Assembly: GCA_038888615.1 (NCBI GenBank) | Contig: JAWAID010000001.1 | Span: forward strand, 558,001 to 622,000 | DNA length: 64,000 nt | Reading direction: 5' to 3' | Source of the DNA: Candidatus Korarchaeum sp. | GTDB taxonomy: Archaea > Korarchaeota > Korarchaeia > Korarchaeales > Korarchaeaceae | Shown: one piece after another, positions 1 to 8,378 of the stretch | How positions within the stretch are numbered: position 1 is the stretch's first letter | Layout of the letters: every line of letters starts with the position of its first letter | Notes under the pieces: model-generated | Told to the model about the DNA's origin: nothing | The model's database searches: none | Seen by the model: only the letters and a program-made list of their open reading frames with translations | Made by a program: the position numbers and the translations under genes

Positions 1-2
1 TT

Positions 3-155
3 ATTGATGGTATCCTTCAGGCGCATATAGGTACCGTTGAGCAGCTTTGGATAAGCGTTTGTTTATTTGCCATGTTTGTGATCGGCCTCATAATATATTA
101 CTGTTACTCTAAGAGTATCGGTTTTCATGAGGGGTGGGCTCATGGTAGAAATTAG
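3..155 (+). CDS. C-terminal end of a membrane protein (5' end outside window)
   Basis: An open frame enters from the left edge and stops at 153-155, inside the start of the Rieske gene. The roughly 50 visible residues contain one hydrophobic segment (about residues 20-40, LWISVCLFAMFVIGLIIYYC) and a short polar tail. The overlap with the Rieske gene suggests it is the preceding member of the Rieske/cytochrome b operon, perhaps another membrane subunit of that complex. Too little is visible to name a family. It could be a chance frame, but no competing gene lies in this stretch. Confidence 0.45.
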   Translation: MDGILQAHIGTVEQLWISVCLFAMFVIGLIIYYCYSKSIGFHEGWAHGRN

Positions 156-645
156 CAGGAGGGATTTCATAAAGGCCGGGGTTCTAGCATCGGTAGCTTT
201 AGCAGCAGCATCACTCGGAGTTCCGCTATCACAGTTCCTCTCCTCAGAACGCGTGGTCACCGGGAAGATAGGTGAGAGCTCCAGATCGCTACCACTGAAG
301 ATAGCCAACGTGAGTGATGTGAAACCTGATTCCCAGATATCCTTCATAATGCCCCTGAATCCCGATGGTAGTAGAGGCCAGCACCCGGCCATCCTTATAA
401 GGCTTAGGACGGAGCTGGCGCAGAGGGCTGGGACGGAGTTTAAAGCTTACAGCGCATTGTGCCCGCATCTCGGATGCATAGTTCACCTAGAGCCAGGTAA
501 CGATATATACTGTCCCTGTCACGCTGGCTACTTCGATCCGGTCGATGGGAAGGTGATAGCGGGACCCCCGAAGAAACCTTTGCCCGAAGTGGAGATAAGG
601 ATCGATGAGATAGGGGACATCTACGCGGAGGGATGGAGGAAATGA
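142..645 (+). CDS. Rieske [2Fe-2S] iron-sulfur protein with Tat signal
   Basis: This is the Rieske subunit of a bc1/b6f-like quinol-oxidising complex. It passes an electron from quinol at the outer membrane face to a downstream carrier. The N-terminus has a twin-arginine motif (SRRDFIKAG) followed by a hydrophobic stretch, so it should be exported folded and stay anchored. Cluster motifs are CPHLGC (about residues 107-112) and CPCHAGYFD (from 124), giving the two Cys and two His ligands plus the disulfide pair. I chose ATG 142 because it puts the Tat motif at the N-terminus and has GGGGTGG just upstream. An in-frame ATG at 127 is possible. It overlaps the cytochrome b gene by 4 nt. Confidence 0.91.
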   Translation: MVEISRRDFIKAGVLASVALAAASLGVPLSQFLSSERVVTGKIGESSRSLPLKIANVSDVKPDSQISFIMPLNPDGSRGQHPAILIRLRTELAQRAGTEFKAYSALCPHLGCIVHLEPGNDIYCPCHAGYFDPVDGKVIAGPPKKPLPEVEIRIDEIGDIYAEGWRK

Positions 646-2048
646 GTTGTGAGGAGACTGGTTGCCTCTCTAAGTTCGTCAACTGGTTCATCGAGAGGTT
701 GGGTCTAAGGGAGTTCACAGAGCTCAAAGTACATAGGCACACGCTACACCCTCTCTACAGCTTAGGCGGATTGACTACGCTGATGTTCGTGATAAACGCA
801 CTCACAGGAGTGCTCTTACTCATGTTCTACGTACCTGTGTTCGGGGAGAGCAACCTCGCTTACGATAGCATAGTGAGGATTATGGAGGAAGTAGCTTACG
901 GTTCCATCATAAGAGGTCTACATAACTACGCAGCTAACTTGATGATATTACTCTCTATGCTTCACTTCCTCAGGGTCTACTTCATGGGGGCTTACAAGAG
1001 ACCTCACGAACTGACTTATGTAATAGGAATACTCACTGGACTGCTCGCGATCCTCTGCGGAGTCACTGGCTACTCGCTTAGGATGGATCACATCGCAGCT
1101 GAAGCGATAAGGATAGGGAACACACTGGTATCGAACATGCCCGGCGGTAAGTGGATAGCACCGCTGATATACGGGACTGGGACCTTCGATGAGATCTTAG
1201 GAAGATACTTCGGGTTCCACATATTAATAGCGGGGTTCATCGCGATACTCATGTTACTTCACTTCCTCATGGTGCACACGCATCACTCATCCCCTCCTTA
1301 CGATGACTCGCCTCCTGAACCAGCGGTGCCCTTCTTCCCAAACCATCTACTGACCGAGGTAGCAGCTATATTCGTGGTCCTAGGATCACTGATCGTACTA
1401 TCAGCGGCTTTTCCAGCGGAGCTTGGTCAGAAGTTCCTGCCCACCGAACAACTACCCGTTGGACAACCTGAATGGTATCTCATGGCGATCTACTCTGGCA
1501 TAAAGACGGGGGTGGATCCCTTCCTAGCTTTCGCAGTGGTCCCTGGGATACTGCTCCTAGTACTCGTTCTGATGCCTTGGATAGATCCGACTTACAGTAG
1601 ACATCCTAGGAACAGGAGGATAGCCACTCTCTACGGTTCAATACTGCTGGGGGAGTTCGTAGTCTTCACCATATACGGCATTCTCACACCAGGTCAGGAG
1701 ATACCGCTGACACACGCTTTAACAGTAGCTCTAATCACAGCTATCGCAATAGGCTTACCTGTCGCGAGATATACCTCTAAGCCGGTACCTCCGAGGAGCG
1801 TAAAGAGGGTCAGGAGAGTAAAACACACACCGCTGATAATCAAGCAGGGAAGCTATATTCTCCTAGCTATACTCATAATTCAAGCGATTGCTTCAGTTCT
1901 AGGTATTAACGCTCACCTCCAAGGGCTTTACACACTCGCCTCACTCTACTTCGGGATTTCGATAATAGCGTTCGGTTGGGTAATATTCATAGCTAAAGTG
2001 ATAACGGTAGACGTGCCTTACATAACTAAGATCGTAAGAGAAGTATAA
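642..2048 (+). CDS. Cytochrome b subunit of a Rieske/cytochrome b complex
   Basis: This is the membrane diheme subunit that forms the quinol oxidation and reduction sites with the Rieske protein. Paired heme-ligand histidines are visible in two helices (RGLHNYAAN ... SMLHFLRVY and FGFHILIAG ... LLHFLMVHTHH). The Qo-site PEWY motif is intact (GQPEWYLMA, near residue 280). At about 468 residues it is longer than cytochrome b6, and a C-terminal extension adds several predicted helices, as in archaeal fused forms. The start at 642 gives an ATGA overlap with the Rieske stop and a GGAGGG at 627-632. ATG 633 is the alternative. No cytochrome c, blue copper or terminal oxidase gene is seen in the window, so the electron acceptor is unknown. 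Confidence 0.93.
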   Translation: MSCEETGCLSKFVNWFIERLGLREFTELKVHRHTLHPLYSLGGLTTLMFVINALTGVLLLMFYVPVFGESNLAYDSIVRIMEEVAYGSIIRGLHNYAANLMILLSMLHFLRVYFMGAYKRPHELTYVIGILTGLLAILCGVTGYSLRMDHIAAEAIRIGNTLVSNMPGGKWIAPLIYGTGTFDEILGRYFGFHILIAGFIAILMLLHFLMVHTHHSSPPYDDSPPEPAVPFFPNHLLTEVAAIFVVLGSLIVLSAAFPAELGQKFLPTEQLPVGQPEWYLMAIYSGIKTGVDPFLAFAVVPGILLLVLVLMPWIDPTYSRHPRNRRIATLYGSILLGEFVVFTIYGILTPGQEIPLTHALTVALITAIAIGLPVARYTSKPVPPRSVKRVRRVKHTPLIIKQGSYILLAILIIQAIASVLGINAHLQGLYTLASLYFGISIIAFGWVIFIAKVITVDVPYITKIVREV

Positions 2049-2132
2049 ACATTTTAGGAATTTCCCCAACAACATCTTTTCATTCGATGATCAACTGAAA
2101 GCTTTTTTATCAAACGGTGGGGCTTATCCTTG

Positions 2133-2855
2133 ATGAACCGCGATACCCTGCTGCTACTCGGAGTTACGATAATAGTGTTAGTAGTTCTAAGTTCGATGTA
2201 CACGGTGATGTACAGAGGCGTAGCTCCCTCTCTTCTGGGAAGCTACACGCAAGCCCAACAATCGGGACAGACTCAAACTCAACAGGCAGCGACTAAGGAA
2301 GCCCCCTTCCCATTTAAGGATAAGTTCCTATCGACGAAGGAGTTCTCCGTGAATTACGATGTTTACATTAACAAGAGTAAGGAAGGTGAGCTAGCGGTTT
2401 ATCTGAAGGGGACTAAGTCTAGGACGGATTTCTCGAGGGGAGATGCTCAGTACGTGCTGATAAGATCAGGCAACTCCTACGTGATATGCTCTAAAATGCC
2501 CGGGGAGGATTGGGTATGCTTAAATGCTCCATCCCCAGAGGGAGCTATTCAATCAACTGGTGAGGAGGGCTTCAGGGATCCGGTAAGCGAGGGTCAAGCC
2601 CTCAGCTCCCCATCCTACAACGGGTCCAGGAGTTACGCGGGGCAGAAGAGCTACTGCTACTACGTAAAGGGAGAAGTGGCCACCGGTAGCTCCGTGACGG
2701 AGATCTGCGTAACGGATAAGGGGATCCCGGTGTACTACCTCCGACTAGAGAGATCACCGGATGGAAATTTGATATTAAGGTTAGAAATCGTAGCGAAAAC
2801 TATCTCCTATTCGGTGCAGGATACCGTGTTCAACCCACCGGCCACACCCTCGTGA
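2133..2855 (+). CDS. Membrane-anchored extracytoplasmic protein of unknown function
   Basis: I do not recognise this family. The N-terminus is one hydrophobic helix (residues 6-28) and looks like an uncleaved anchor. It is followed by a Gln/Ser/Thr-rich linker and a soluble domain of about 180 residues with four cysteines (VICSK, WVCLN, KSYCYY, TEICV) that could form two disulfides outside the cell. A TTTTTTAT element at 2103-2110 sits about 25 nt upstream of the start, as expected for a short-leader transcript. A TTG at 2130 is the alternative start. It lies just after the Rieske/cytochrome b operon but has its own promoter, so a link to that complex is only positional. Confidence 0.7.
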   Translation: MNRDTLLLLGVTIIVLVVLSSMYTVMYRGVAPSLLGSYTQAQQSGQTQTQQAATKEAPFPFKDKFLSTKEFSVNYDVYINKSKEGELAVYLKGTKSRTDFSRGDAQYVLIRSGNSYVICSKMPGEDWVCLNAPSPEGAIQSTGEEGFRDPVSEGQALSSPSYNGSRSYAGQKSYCYYVKGEVATGSSVTEICVTDKGIPVYYLRLERSPDGNLILRLEIVAKTISYSVQDTVFNPPATPS

Positions 2856-2956
2856 GCCCATGTAAATATTTTTAACATATAGGTGCGAATACTATAGTGA
2901 AAGTAGTATTATACATAACATTTTTAAACTAGTGGAGCGATGATTAACGAGGGAGT

Positions 2957-3226
2957 ATGAGAGACTTCCCGTCCTTCGAGCATGTTTACAATGCCATAAT
3001 GTCGGAACTCAGAGGGTTCGTTCACGGTTCAGAGTGCAATATGGACCTGATAAGAGAGCTAATAGCAACCTTGCCGTCCGAGTCCTTAGAGCAGTTGATC
3101 GAGCAGCTACGTGAGAACCTGAGATCTTGGTTTGAGATGGGACTCATCTCAGAGGAAAGGTTGGCTAGAGGCTTGGAGAAACTGGAGGAGATAAGGAAAC
3201 TATACCCCTCACCCTCTCAAAGGTGA
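2957..3226 (+). CDS. Small acidic helical protein, unknown
   Basis: An 89-residue protein with no recognised domain. It is rich in Glu, Leu and Arg and is probably all helical. Residues 36-82 have heptad-like leucine spacing (LEQLIEQLRENL, LEKLEEIRKLY) that could form a coiled coil or helical hairpin. Support for a real gene is a TTTTTAAA box at 2921-2928 and a purine-rich GAGGGAG just before the ATG. It stands alone between an anchored unknown protein and CTP synthase. Confidence 0.62.
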   Translation: MRDFPSFEHVYNAIMSELRGFVHGSECNMDLIRELIATLPSESLEQLIEQLRENLRSWFEMGLISEERLARGLEKLEEIRKLYPSPSQR

Positions 3227-3330
3227 ATCTACCTCACTTGAGTGAGGACTTTGAGAAGCGATGTTTAAAGTTCACGGAAAGGTAAAGGGTCTCAATAAGT
3301 TTTTATTGGTACCGCGTCCCCACAGGATAC

Positions 3331-4959
3331 GTGAATTTCAAGCTGATAATAATTACCGGTGGAGTAATAAGCGGGATAGGTAAGGGTGTGGTAGCTGCGT
3401 CGGTGGGTAAGCTCATTCAATCGAGGGGCCTCTCCGTCTCCATGATAAAGATAGACCCATACCTAAACCCTGACCCAGGGACCCTGAACCCAACTGAGCA
3501 CGGTGAGGTCTTCGTAACGGAGGATGTCTGGATATTCAACCCGGGAAGCGGGGTCGAGTTCAAGATAGCTGAGATAGACGAGGATTTCGGCCATTATGAG
3601 AGATTCCTAGATGTGAACATGCACCCCTCCAACAACATAACGAGCGGTCAGGTGATGCTGAGCGTCATACTCGGGGAGAGGAGGGGGCAGTACTTAGGGC
3701 AAACCATAAGGTTGATCCCGCATGTGACGGAGGAGATCAAGAGGAGGGTGTATGAGGTATCAGCAAGGGAGAGGCCTGATGTCCTAATTGTAGAACTAGG
3801 TGGAACTGTAGGAGACTATGAAGCAATGGCGTTTGTTGAAGCACTGAGACAACTCAGGTTAGAGCTTGGCAGAGGAAATTCCCTCCACATTCATGTGACT
3901 TACGTACCTTTCGTCGAGACAGTAGGTGAGTTTAAGACCAAACCGGCTCAGCTCTTCTTCAGGGAAGTCTTAGCAGCAGGACTTCCTCCTGATGTCGTTA
4001 TCGCTAGAACTTCCTCTCCACTTCCGGATAGCGTTAAGAAGAAGCTCGCGCTCTACGCTAGCGTGCCCCTGAGTTCGGTATTCGATGACCCGGATCTGAG
4101 CCTGACCTACGAGTTACCGATATACCTCGAAAAGCAGGGATTAGGGAGGGTGCTCTCGGAAAAACTCGGCTTGGACGGGGATTCCGATCTGAGTGATTGG
4201 GGGGAGATAGTAGAGGGGTTTAAGAGGGGTGTTAGAAGAAAAATCGCAATGGTTGGGAAGTATTGGAGGATGGCAGATGTCTACATATCGATAGTAGAAG
4301 CAATAAAGCACGCTGGAGCTAGCATAGGTGTAATTCCCGAGATAGTGTCGGTTGACTCGGAAGGGATCGAGAGGGGTGATGAGCTCTGGAAGATAGAGAG
4401 CTCTGACGGAGTAGTCCTAACCCCGGGCTTCGGTCCTAGAGGAACTGAGGGCATGATATCAGCAGCTTCACTCGCTCTTATGAACGGAAAGCCATTCTTA
4501 GGGATATGTTTCGGTGCTCAGTTAGCTACAGTTGCTTTTGCGAGAGATGTCATGGGCTGGAAGGATGCCAACTCGACGGAGATAGATCCAGCAACCCCCT
4601 GGCCTGTAGTGGATCTCCTGCCGGAGCAGAGGTCCGTTAGGGAGGTCGGGGGGACTATGAGACTCGGAGGCCAGGAGGTCCTCCTACTGGAAGGTAAATT
4701 GAAGCAAGCTTACGGTAGGGAGAGGATAGTCGAGAGGTTCAGGCATAGGTATCATATAATTAAGGAGTACGCCGAGAGGATGGAACCCCACGGTTACAGG
4801 GTGACGGCTTTAGATCCCACCGGCAGGATAGTAAATGCCTTCGAGGTCGAGGGGCACCCCTACTTCATCGGAGTCCAGTTCCACCCGGAGTTCAAGTCCA
4901 GACCTGGGAAGCCTAGTCCAACCTACCTGTCGTTTATGGAGGCCGTCAAAGCGATCTAA
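3331..4959 (+). CDS. pyrG: CTP synthase (glutamine-hydrolysing)
   Basis: PyrG makes CTP from UTP, ATP and glutamine in the last step of pyrimidine nucleotide synthesis. The N-terminal amidoligase domain shows the P-loop (GGVISGIGKG, residues 10-19) and HGEVFVTED. The glutamine amidotransferase domain has the nucleophile Cys393 in GICFGAQ and the His/Glu pair in VQFHPEF near the C-terminus. Length (542 aa) is normal. Start is GTG at 3331. Residues 66-86, between TED and GHYERF, are about 13 residues longer than usual in a region that is otherwise nearly invariant, yet the metal-binding Asp before GHYERF is kept. The 3' end overlaps the convergent aminotransferase gene by 14 bp. Confidence 0.97.
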   Translation: MNFKLIIITGGVISGIGKGVVAASVGKLIQSRGLSVSMIKIDPYLNPDPGTLNPTEHGEVFVTEDVWIFNPGSGVEFKIAEIDEDFGHYERFLDVNMHPSNNITSGQVMLSVILGERRGQYLGQTIRLIPHVTEEIKRRVYEVSARERPDVLIVELGGTVGDYEAMAFVEALRQLRLELGRGNSLHIHVTYVPFVETVGEFKTKPAQLFFREVLAAGLPPDVVIARTSSPLPDSVKKKLALYASVPLSSVFDDPDLSLTYELPIYLEKQGLGRVLSEKLGLDGDSDLSDWGEIVEGFKRGVRRKIAMVGKYWRMADVYISIVEAIKHAGASIGVIPEIVSVDSEGIERGDELWKIESSDGVVLTPGFGPRGTEGMISAASLALMNGKPFLGICFGAQLATVAFARDVMGWKDANSTEIDPATPWPVVDLLPEQRSVREVGGTMRLGGQEVLLLEGKLKQAYGRERIVERFRHRYHIIKEYAERMEPHGYRVTALDPTGRIVNAFEVEGHPYFIGVQFHPEFKSRPGKPSPTYLSFMEAVKAI

Positions 4960-6076
4960 ATACCTCCTTGGAGACTCTGACCACATTCCAAACTTCTTCA
5001 TCTGTCATGCAGTGGTATATGGGAAGGTAGAGTATCTCCCTGCAGAGGGCTTTAGCTTTAGGCGTTGAGGTATCGGACGGATCGAATCCCTCAAAGAGGA
5101 CGCTTAAGAAGTTATGATATCTATCACCTAGCTTAGAGATAACGGGCTGCTCTTGTAAAGGCATCGGGTAAGCCGGTCTCGCCATAATACCCCTCTCCTT
5201 GAGCATCTCCACCGCCCTATCCCTCTTCCCGGTCACTCTAATGGGGTAGAGATGCCAGACGGGATCAGCCCACTCAGCTACGTAAGGCGTCTCAACGATG
5301 TTAGAGAGCTCCTCTGAGTAGATAGACGCTATCTCCTTCCTCCTCCTATTGAACTCATCCAGCTTCTCTAACTGTGCTAGCCCTATTGCTGCATTTATCT
5401 CGGTCATCCTGTAATTGAATCCTATGAAGCGATGTTCGTACTTAGAGACCTGCCCCTGATCCCTCATGACCTTGGCCCTGAAGTGGACCTCCTCATCATC
5501 CGTCGTTATCATGCCGCCCTCACCGGTGGTCATGTTCTTAGTGGGATAGAAGCTGAAAGCTCCAGCCTCTCCTATACTCCCTACCTTCCGTCCCTTGTAG
5601 AGCGCACCGTGCGCTTGAGCGCAATCCTCTAGAATGAGGATCTCCTTACCACCTATAGCATCTCTTATACCATCCAAGTCCGCAGGATGTCCATGGATGT
5701 GAACGGGTATTATGGCCTTAGTTCTCTCCGATAACTTCCTCCTAATCTCCTCGGGATCTATGGTACCTGTCCTCGGATCAACGTCCGCGAAGACAGGCCT
5801 AGCGCCGGAGAGTATCACGGCTGAAGCGGTCCCGAAGAAGGTGTAACTGGGTACTATTACCTCGTCACCGGGTCCAACTCCCATAGCTATTAACGCTATA
5901 TGAAGAGCCGCAGTTCCATTGGAGACAGCGACAGCATATTTGCTCCCTACGTAGGAGGAAAAAGACCGCTCAAACTTTTCAACGAAACTTCCCTGGGCTA
6001 GCATCCCGGATCTTAAGACCTCTGTTACGTAAGCGATCTCCTCCTCACCTATACACGGCTTGGATATCGGTATCAA
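4946..6076 (-). CDS. DegT/DnrJ/EryC1-family sugar aminotransferase
   Basis: A PLP-dependent transaminase of the family that aminates keto-sugar nucleotides during glycan synthesis. The family pattern is intact: NGTAALHIAL near residue 54, VPSYTFFGTA, the EDCAQAHGA stretch, and the PLP lysine in FYPTKNMTTGEGGM near residue 180, followed by the dimer-interface region GFNYRMTEINAAIG. Length (376 aa) is typical. The start is a TTG at 6076. The exact substrate cannot be read from sequence. Two polyprenol-kinase-like membrane proteins lie upstream on the same strand, so a role in surface glycan or lipid-linked sugar synthesis is plausible but inferred. Confidence 0.92.
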   Translation of the reverse strand: MIPISKPCIGEEEIAYVTEVLRSGMLAQGSFVEKFERSFSSYVGSKYAVAVSNGTAALHIALIAMGVGPGDEVIVPSYTFFGTASAVILSGARPVFADVDPRTGTIDPEEIRRKLSERTKAIIPVHIHGHPADLDGIRDAIGGKEILILEDCAQAHGALYKGRKVGSIGEAGAFSFYPTKNMTTGEGGMITTDDEEVHFRAKVMRDQGQVSKYEHRFIGFNYRMTEINAAIGLAQLEKLDEFNRRRKEIASIYSEELSNIVETPYVAEWADPVWHLYPIRVTGKRDRAVEMLKERGIMARPAYPMPLQEQPVISKLGDRYHNFLSVLFEGFDPSDTSTPKAKALCREILYLPIYHCMTDEEVWNVVRVSKEVFRSL

Positions 6077-6114
6077 GCAAGACCCCTATGGCCTCTACCG
6101 AAGGGTTAAAAAGT

Positions 6115-6744
6115 TTAGGGGAGCAGGGGGGGAGCTACTAGGTAAGCTAGGGCCGATGCGACCAGAGGTACCGTTATGTTATCCTCTATACCGTAGAGCT
6201 CCGCTAGAGATGATACTGATGCTACGATCAATGAGCTGGAAAAATTTCCAGTGATGATGGTTAGAGCAACTGAGAAGGAGAGGAAGCCAGCTAGCGTACC
6301 TTCGACCGTCTTATTGGTGAATGGTACCTTAATTACGCCGATGTTCATTCCCACGATGGTAGAGATGCCATCTACCAAGAGGAGCCCAAGCACCCCGTAG
6401 ATAACGTGGAATCCGAAGATGAAATAGGAGGAAGCCCCACCTATTAAGCCCGACATCAGACCTAACCAGCCACTCCTCCTCTCGTAATCCCTCTCTACCA
6501 TACTCACCAATCTCTCGAAGGACTCAACTAAGCTCTCCAGCTGCTTGATCTGAGGCAGTTGCATGCTGGCCCTCAGCCACTCCGGGGGACCCTTCACCTG
6601 CATAGAGTATATCACCCCTCCGAAGGCGAGAGCTGCTCCGTAGATGATCCCCGGTTCGATGTAATCCCTAAAGATTAAGGGGATAACTAGGAGGAGTGAG
6701 AATAGCATGTGGATTATCTTTCGCAGGGTCTCGGATTCCCTCAT
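6115..6744 (-). CDS. Dolichol/phytol kinase-like membrane protein (second of a pair)
   Basis: A 209-residue multi-pass protein of the CTP-dependent polyprenol kinase and phosphatidate cytidylyltransferase-like group. Features visible are an N-terminal RKIIHMLFSLL segment, LLLVDGISTIVGMNIG, the VEGTLAGFLSF stretch and, near the C-terminus, ELYGIEDNITVPLV, which matches the EDN.TVPL signature of dolichol and phytol kinases. A charged loop (about residues 45-95) separates the first helices from the core and may form a coiled coil. Its ATG overlaps the stop of the upstream paralogue by 4 nt, so the two are likely translated together. The substrate (dolichol, geranylgeraniol or another polyprenol) is unknown. 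Confidence 0.78.
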   Translation of the reverse strand: MRESETLRKIIHMLFSLLLVIPLIFRDYIEPGIIYGAALAFGGVIYSMQVKGPPEWLRASMQLPQIKQLESLVESFERLVSMVERDYERRSGWLGLMSGLIGGASSYFIFGFHVIYGVLGLLLVDGISTIVGMNIGVIKVPFTNKTVEGTLAGFLSFSVALTIITGNFSSSLIVASVSSLAELYGIEDNITVPLVASALAYLVAPPLLP

Positions 6745-7436
6745 CCAATCCCCCGCGAAAGCAGAACCATTACTAAAGCGGACACGAGTGGTACAGTGAT
6801 ATTATCATCTACGCTCTTCCACTTCTCGATTAGTGTTGCGATAAAAGATGCGACCAAACCAACGACCCCCTTGTAGCACCATCCTATCGGTAAGGATACG
6901 AGGAGCATTGCTATGCTCCCCGCGACCCCCTTACTCCACCTACCATAGACCTTGTTCCTGACTATGCCCGTGACTCCATCCCCTACAGCCATGAAGAGGG
7001 CTGAGGCTACGCCAGCGTTCAAGTCCAGATACCAGAGACCGCAGATCACAGCTGTCCATGTGAGACAGAACCAGACCTCTCCCCAGTTCCCCTCGACCTG
7101 GAACCAATCGAACTTCCTACCTAAGAGCCTAGGTAGGAAGGTTAGGGTGAACATACCCAATCCTCCTATCAAGGGTATAGCCGGGGATTCGAAGATATGA
7201 GGCGCTAGGAAGGCAGCGACCCCACCCGTCAGTATATGGATCACTTTCCTAGCTACGTAGAAGTTCTGCCACCTAGCTACCCTCTTAGCTAATACGAAAA
7301 TCACTAGAAGTATCCAGATAACTAGGATCACTAGCCAGAAGAACTCTATAGGGCTGGGTTTGAAGTATAGGTATGCGAATAATGAGATCACTGCGACTGG
7401 TACTGGAAGGAGAGAGCTCAGGAGTCCCGCTTTCAT
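6741..7436 (-). CDS. Dolichol/phytol kinase-like membrane protein (first of a pair)
   Basis: A 231-residue multi-pass protein related to the downstream gene. It has VARKVIHILTGGVAAFLAP near residue 60, AVGDGVTGIVRNKVYGRWSKG, which resembles the GD..A...G..G kinase motif followed by K..EG, and a terminal SVDDNITVPLVSALV that matches the family signature. A TTTAAATAT box about 25 nt upstream suggests it heads the two-gene operon. Members of this family phosphorylate a polyprenol using CTP, and CTP synthase is encoded only 2 kb away. Why two diverged copies are kept is unknown. They may form a heterodimer or act on different alcohols. Confidence 0.76.
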   Translation of the reverse strand: MKAGLLSSLLPVPVAVISLFAYLYFKPSPIEFFWLVILVIWILLVIFVLAKRVARWQNFYVARKVIHILTGGVAAFLAPHIFESPAIPLIGGLGMFTLTFLPRLLGRKFDWFQVEGNWGEVWFCLTWTAVICGLWYLDLNAGVASALFMAVGDGVTGIVRNKVYGRWSKGVAGSIAMLLVSLPIGWCYKGVVGLVASFIATLIEKWKSVDDNITVPLVSALVMVLLSRGIG

Positions 7437-7592
7437 CCCATCAACGAGTTCGGGATATTTAAAAAGCTCGCCTCATCTTAGGATGACAAATATTTATATG
7501 ACATGGATTTTTAATAAAAAATTTTTGAATATAAATGCGGCATCCTAGGTTAAATTATTTTCTAGCATCGCATGCAAAAGTGAGCTGACTTC

Positions 7593-8000
7593 ATGAAGCT
7601 AGCCCCTTCCCCAGTTTTAAATAACTTCACCGCATTTCGAGTTCACGTGAGGATCAGCTTAACGCGTTTACTGGAGGAGATTAGGGAGGGGAAATCGCCT
7701 ACAGATAACGAGTTAGCGGAGGCCTTAAGAGAGCTCAGGGAGAGGTTCTCCGAAGTATCCCCTGAGATATTCTCAGATGAATATAAGCTCCCCCTGAGGG
7801 ATGTCATAAGGAGGGGAATACTGATAGCGGATGAGGACCTATTCCTGGCTTGCGAGGAACACGATTCTTTGAGGAGAGAAGCTTACAAAGCAGTTAAGTT
7901 CATGAGTAAAGAGGAGTTGGAGAGAGCTTCGACTGAGATATTAGCTAAGAATTTAGAGAGGACACTCCTAGGGAGTTTCATAATGAGGAAGATAGCCTGA
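7593..8000 (+). CDS. Helical cytoplasmic protein, unknown
   Basis: A 135-residue protein without recognisable domains. It is rich in Glu, Arg and Leu and predicted to be almost entirely helical (LTRLLEEIREG, LAEALRELRERF, SKEELERASTEI). There is no signal peptide or membrane segment. A TTAAATTATTTT stretch at 7551-7562 could be the promoter, leaving a short leader. The stop codon abuts the 3' end of the convergently transcribed tRNA-Tyr, with no spacer. Confidence 0.62.
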   Translation: MKLAPSPVLNNFTAFRVHVRISLTRLLEEIREGKSPTDNELAEALRELRERFSEVSPEIFSDEYKLPLRDVIRRGILIADEDLFLACEEHDSLRREAYKAVKFMSKEELERASTEILAKNLERTLLGSFIMRKIA

Positions 8001-8116
8001 TCGGGGCGGGGGGACTCGAACCCCCGGCCTGCCGGTCTCTGTGGGAGCTGCCGCTGACGGAGCGTCAACAGACGCCCACTACAGCCGGCCGCTCTACCAG
8101 GCTGAGCTACGCCCCG
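8001..8116 (-). tRNA. tRNA-Tyr (GUA) with a 42-nt intron
   Basis: Reading the minus strand, the 7-bp acceptor stem CGGGGCG/CGCCCCG encloses a D arm (GCTC/GAGC), an anticodon stem GCCGG/CCGGC and a T arm GGGGG-TTCGAGT-CCCCC, with discriminator A73. The anticodon loop is C-T-GTA-G-A, giving tyrosine. The C1-G72 pair is the known archaeal tRNA-Tyr identity feature. An intron splits the loop after position 37, the canonical site. The spliced length is 74 nt. CCA is not encoded, since TCA follows the discriminator base. Confidence 0.96.
8037..8078 (-). other. tRNA-Tyr intron
   Basis: The 42 nt lie between anticodon-loop positions 37 and 38. The intron starts TGGG and its 3' part has CCCA, which can pair as the central 4-bp helix of a bulge-helix-bulge site for the archaeal splicing endonuclease. 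The exon ends can then reform the anticodon stem. The rest of the intron can fold into a small hairpin. Boundaries come from restoring the 7-nt anticodon loop and could shift by one base. Confidence 0.82.
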
Positions 8117-8140
8117 CTCCCGCTGCTCGCTACGATGAGG

Positions 8141-8150
8141 TAATATATTA
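8141..8150 (-). promoter_or_regulatory. TATA box of tRNA-Tyr
   Basis: TAATATATTA lies about 25-34 nt upstream of the first tRNA base in an otherwise GC-rich context. This is the usual archaeal TATA spacing for a transcript starting at or near the mature 5' end. Confidence 0.55.
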
Positions 8151-8378
8151 ACTTTACTACACGGTCCTGATCCCGTGGCTCCTCATAACTACTAAACCTC
8201 CTGGCCTAACCCCTTGATCAGGGTGAATCACTATGAAGCCCTCGGGGAGAACTCATCAGAAGACGCAGCGCTCCTCTTGGGCGCTCACCTTCCGAATCTT
8301 GAGCACTCTATGGAGTTCCTCGGCTGGGGAATGGTATAATCTGGGTCATCCGTTCTGGATCTCTCAACGAGGCGTGGC

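Noticed and set aside
8161-8300. Possible C/D box guide RNA (TGATGA and CTGA-like boxes on the minus strand)
   Set aside because: Only loose C and D box matches with no D' box and no identifiable guide; such motifs occur by chance at this length.
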